6,942 nt of DNA from Eubacterium sp. (GTDB lineage Bacteria > Bacillota_A > Clostridia > Lachnospirales > Lachnospiraceae), in NCBI GenBank assembly GCA_017475785.1, contig JAFVEX010000179.1, positions 1 to 6,942 of the forward strand, written 5' to 3'. Below are positions 6,347 through 6,942 of the stretch, one piece after another. Each line of letters opens with the position of its first letter. Position 1 is the first letter of the stretch. The position numbers and the translations under genes are program-made. The notes beneath the pieces were generated by a model. The model saw nothing but the letters and a program-made list of their open reading frames with translations, ran no database searches and was not told where the DNA came from.

Positions 6347-6381
6347 AATTCTGTGATTCTCCTCATCGTGTTTTTCTCAAA

Positions 6382-6421
6382 GGGAAGGGCGGATTGTCAA
6401 AGGATCCAGCCCGCGCCTCCC
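6382..6421 (-). other. Imperfect stem-loop between Uma2 copy B and trpS
   Basis: On the minus strand GGGCTGGAT pairs with ATCCGCCC (one bulge) around a 9-nt loop, and an outer GGGA pairs with TCCC across an asymmetric bulge. It lies within the 95 nt after the Uma2 stop. Only TTTGAG follows, so it is at best a weak terminator for Uma2 copy B or a leader structure for trpS. Confidence 0.35.
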
Positions 6422-6441
6422 TGACCTAATGAGTAAGTTTA

Positions 6442-6942
6442 TCACGTTTCCAGGAACTTCGCAATTTCTCTGCTGATTTCTTCGAAGTCAATCCGGCATT
6501 TTCCCCGGGATATTCCCACCTCTATGATGCTCTCGAACGGATACACCTTTTCCGGCTCGTTATTTTCGAAATTGTATACGAAGATTTTTCTGTGCATGGG
6601 ATCGATGATCCAGTACTCCCGCACGCCGGCGTTTTTGTATTTGTTGAACTTCAGAACCTTATCGTAACCGATATTAAAAGGCGAGAGTACTTCAATGGCA
6701 AAGTCTGGTGCTCCCTCGATCCACCTTGTTTTGAACGGGCCATATCTGCACACAACAAAGACGTCTGGCTGCACCATAGTCCTGTTGTCACGATCCAGAC
6801 GTACATCTGTCGCGGCGAGAAATGCATCGCAGTCCTCTCCGGACTCCTTGATACAATGATATAATTGATGCCACAGCAATTGGACAATTGCCTGATGGAG
6901 AAGTGACGGAGCGAACAACTCTATCAATACCCCGTCGATCAG
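6442..6942 (-). CDS. Uma2-family (DUF820) PD-(D/E)XK endonuclease-like protein, copy B, 5' end beyond right edge
   Basis: The last 166 codons are visible and open with LIDGVLIELFAPSLLHQ, the start of the Uma2 core; the true start lies outside the window. A TTG at 6927 falls inside the conserved core and is not a start. Family motifs follow in order: DVRLDRDNRT, MVQPDVFVVC, GAPDFAIEVLSPFN, DKVLKFNKYKNAGVREYWIIDP and a C-terminal FEEISREIAKFLET. Unlike copy A, it keeps the ordinary LSP wording after the second acidic motif. The Asp of QPDV and the Glu of IEVLSP, both expected metal ligands, are present. It is about 55% identical to copy A over 159 aligned positions without gaps, so the two are paralogues of a duplication that is not recent. 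It ends 95 nt before trpS. Role unknown. Confidence 0.9.
   Translation of the reverse strand: MIDGVLIELFAPSLLHQAIVQLLWHQLYHCIKESGEDCDAFLAATDVRLDRDNRTMVQPDVFVVCRYGPFKTRWIEGAPDFAIEVLSPFNIGYDKVLKFNKYKNAGVREYWIIDPMHRKIFVYNFENNEPEKVYPFESIIEVGISRGKCRIDFEEISREIAKFLET
6599..6643 (-). repeat. Near-identical direct repeat shared by the two Uma2 genes (copy B)
   Basis: This is the partner of 3951-3995, in the same orientation and 2648 bp away. The two copies bracket trpS and the sce7726-like gene entirely, so recombination between them would excise both. Confidence 0.85.

Noticed and set aside
6395..6400. Perfect TTGACA before trpS as a -35 box
   Set aside because: No acceptable -10 hexamer lies 16-18 nt downstream (the positions read AGAAAA-like), so no promoter is called.
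1..6942. CRISPR array, tRNA, rRNA, transposase or integrase
   Set aside because: No regularly spaced repeats, no cloverleaf-like segment in the gaps, and no recombinase motifs in any frame that I could recognise.

Overview
The window looks like chromosomal DNA from an anaerobic Firmicute of class Clostridia, most likely a moderately GC-rich Lachnospiraceae-type bacterium. Three things point there: a single-chain pyruvate:ferredoxin oxidoreductase with a clostridial-type N terminus, a bacterial TrpRS whose wording resembles that of Lachnospiraceae, and strong AGGAGG-type ribosome binding sites. The genus is inferred from remembered protein families, not from a search.

All six genes lie on the minus strand, so transcription runs from high to low coordinates. 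In that order they are: a Uma2-family nuclease-like gene (5' end beyond the right edge); trpS; a short PD-(D/E)XK gene of the sce7726 type, 19 nt after trpS; a second Uma2 gene with its own good promoter and a hairpin-bearing leader; a beta-propeller lactonase-family gene; and nifJ (pyruvate:ferredoxin oxidoreductase), cut by the left edge. Each gene starts cleanly, and none is frameshifted. The long plus-strand reading frames opposite nifJ, the lactonase gene and the sce7726 gene are codon-register shadows.

The central carbon part (1-3621) pairs a sugar-lactone hydrolase-like protein with the enzyme that turns pyruvate into acetyl-CoA and reduced ferredoxin. They are separated by 252 nt holding an extended -10 promoter, two short perfect dyads and a long-range inverted repeat, so nifJ is probably controlled on its own. 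This is the longest stretch without a gene.

The right half (3812-6942) is the more unusual part. Two Uma2 paralogues, about 55% identical by hand alignment, flank a trpS-sce7726 pair, so three proteins of PD-(D/E)XK nuclease ancestry sit within about 3.1 kb around a housekeeping tRNA synthetase gene. No known defence operon, CRISPR array, transposase, rRNA or tRNA is visible. The nuclease cluster is the best candidate for something undescribed, but its function cannot be settled from sequence alone.
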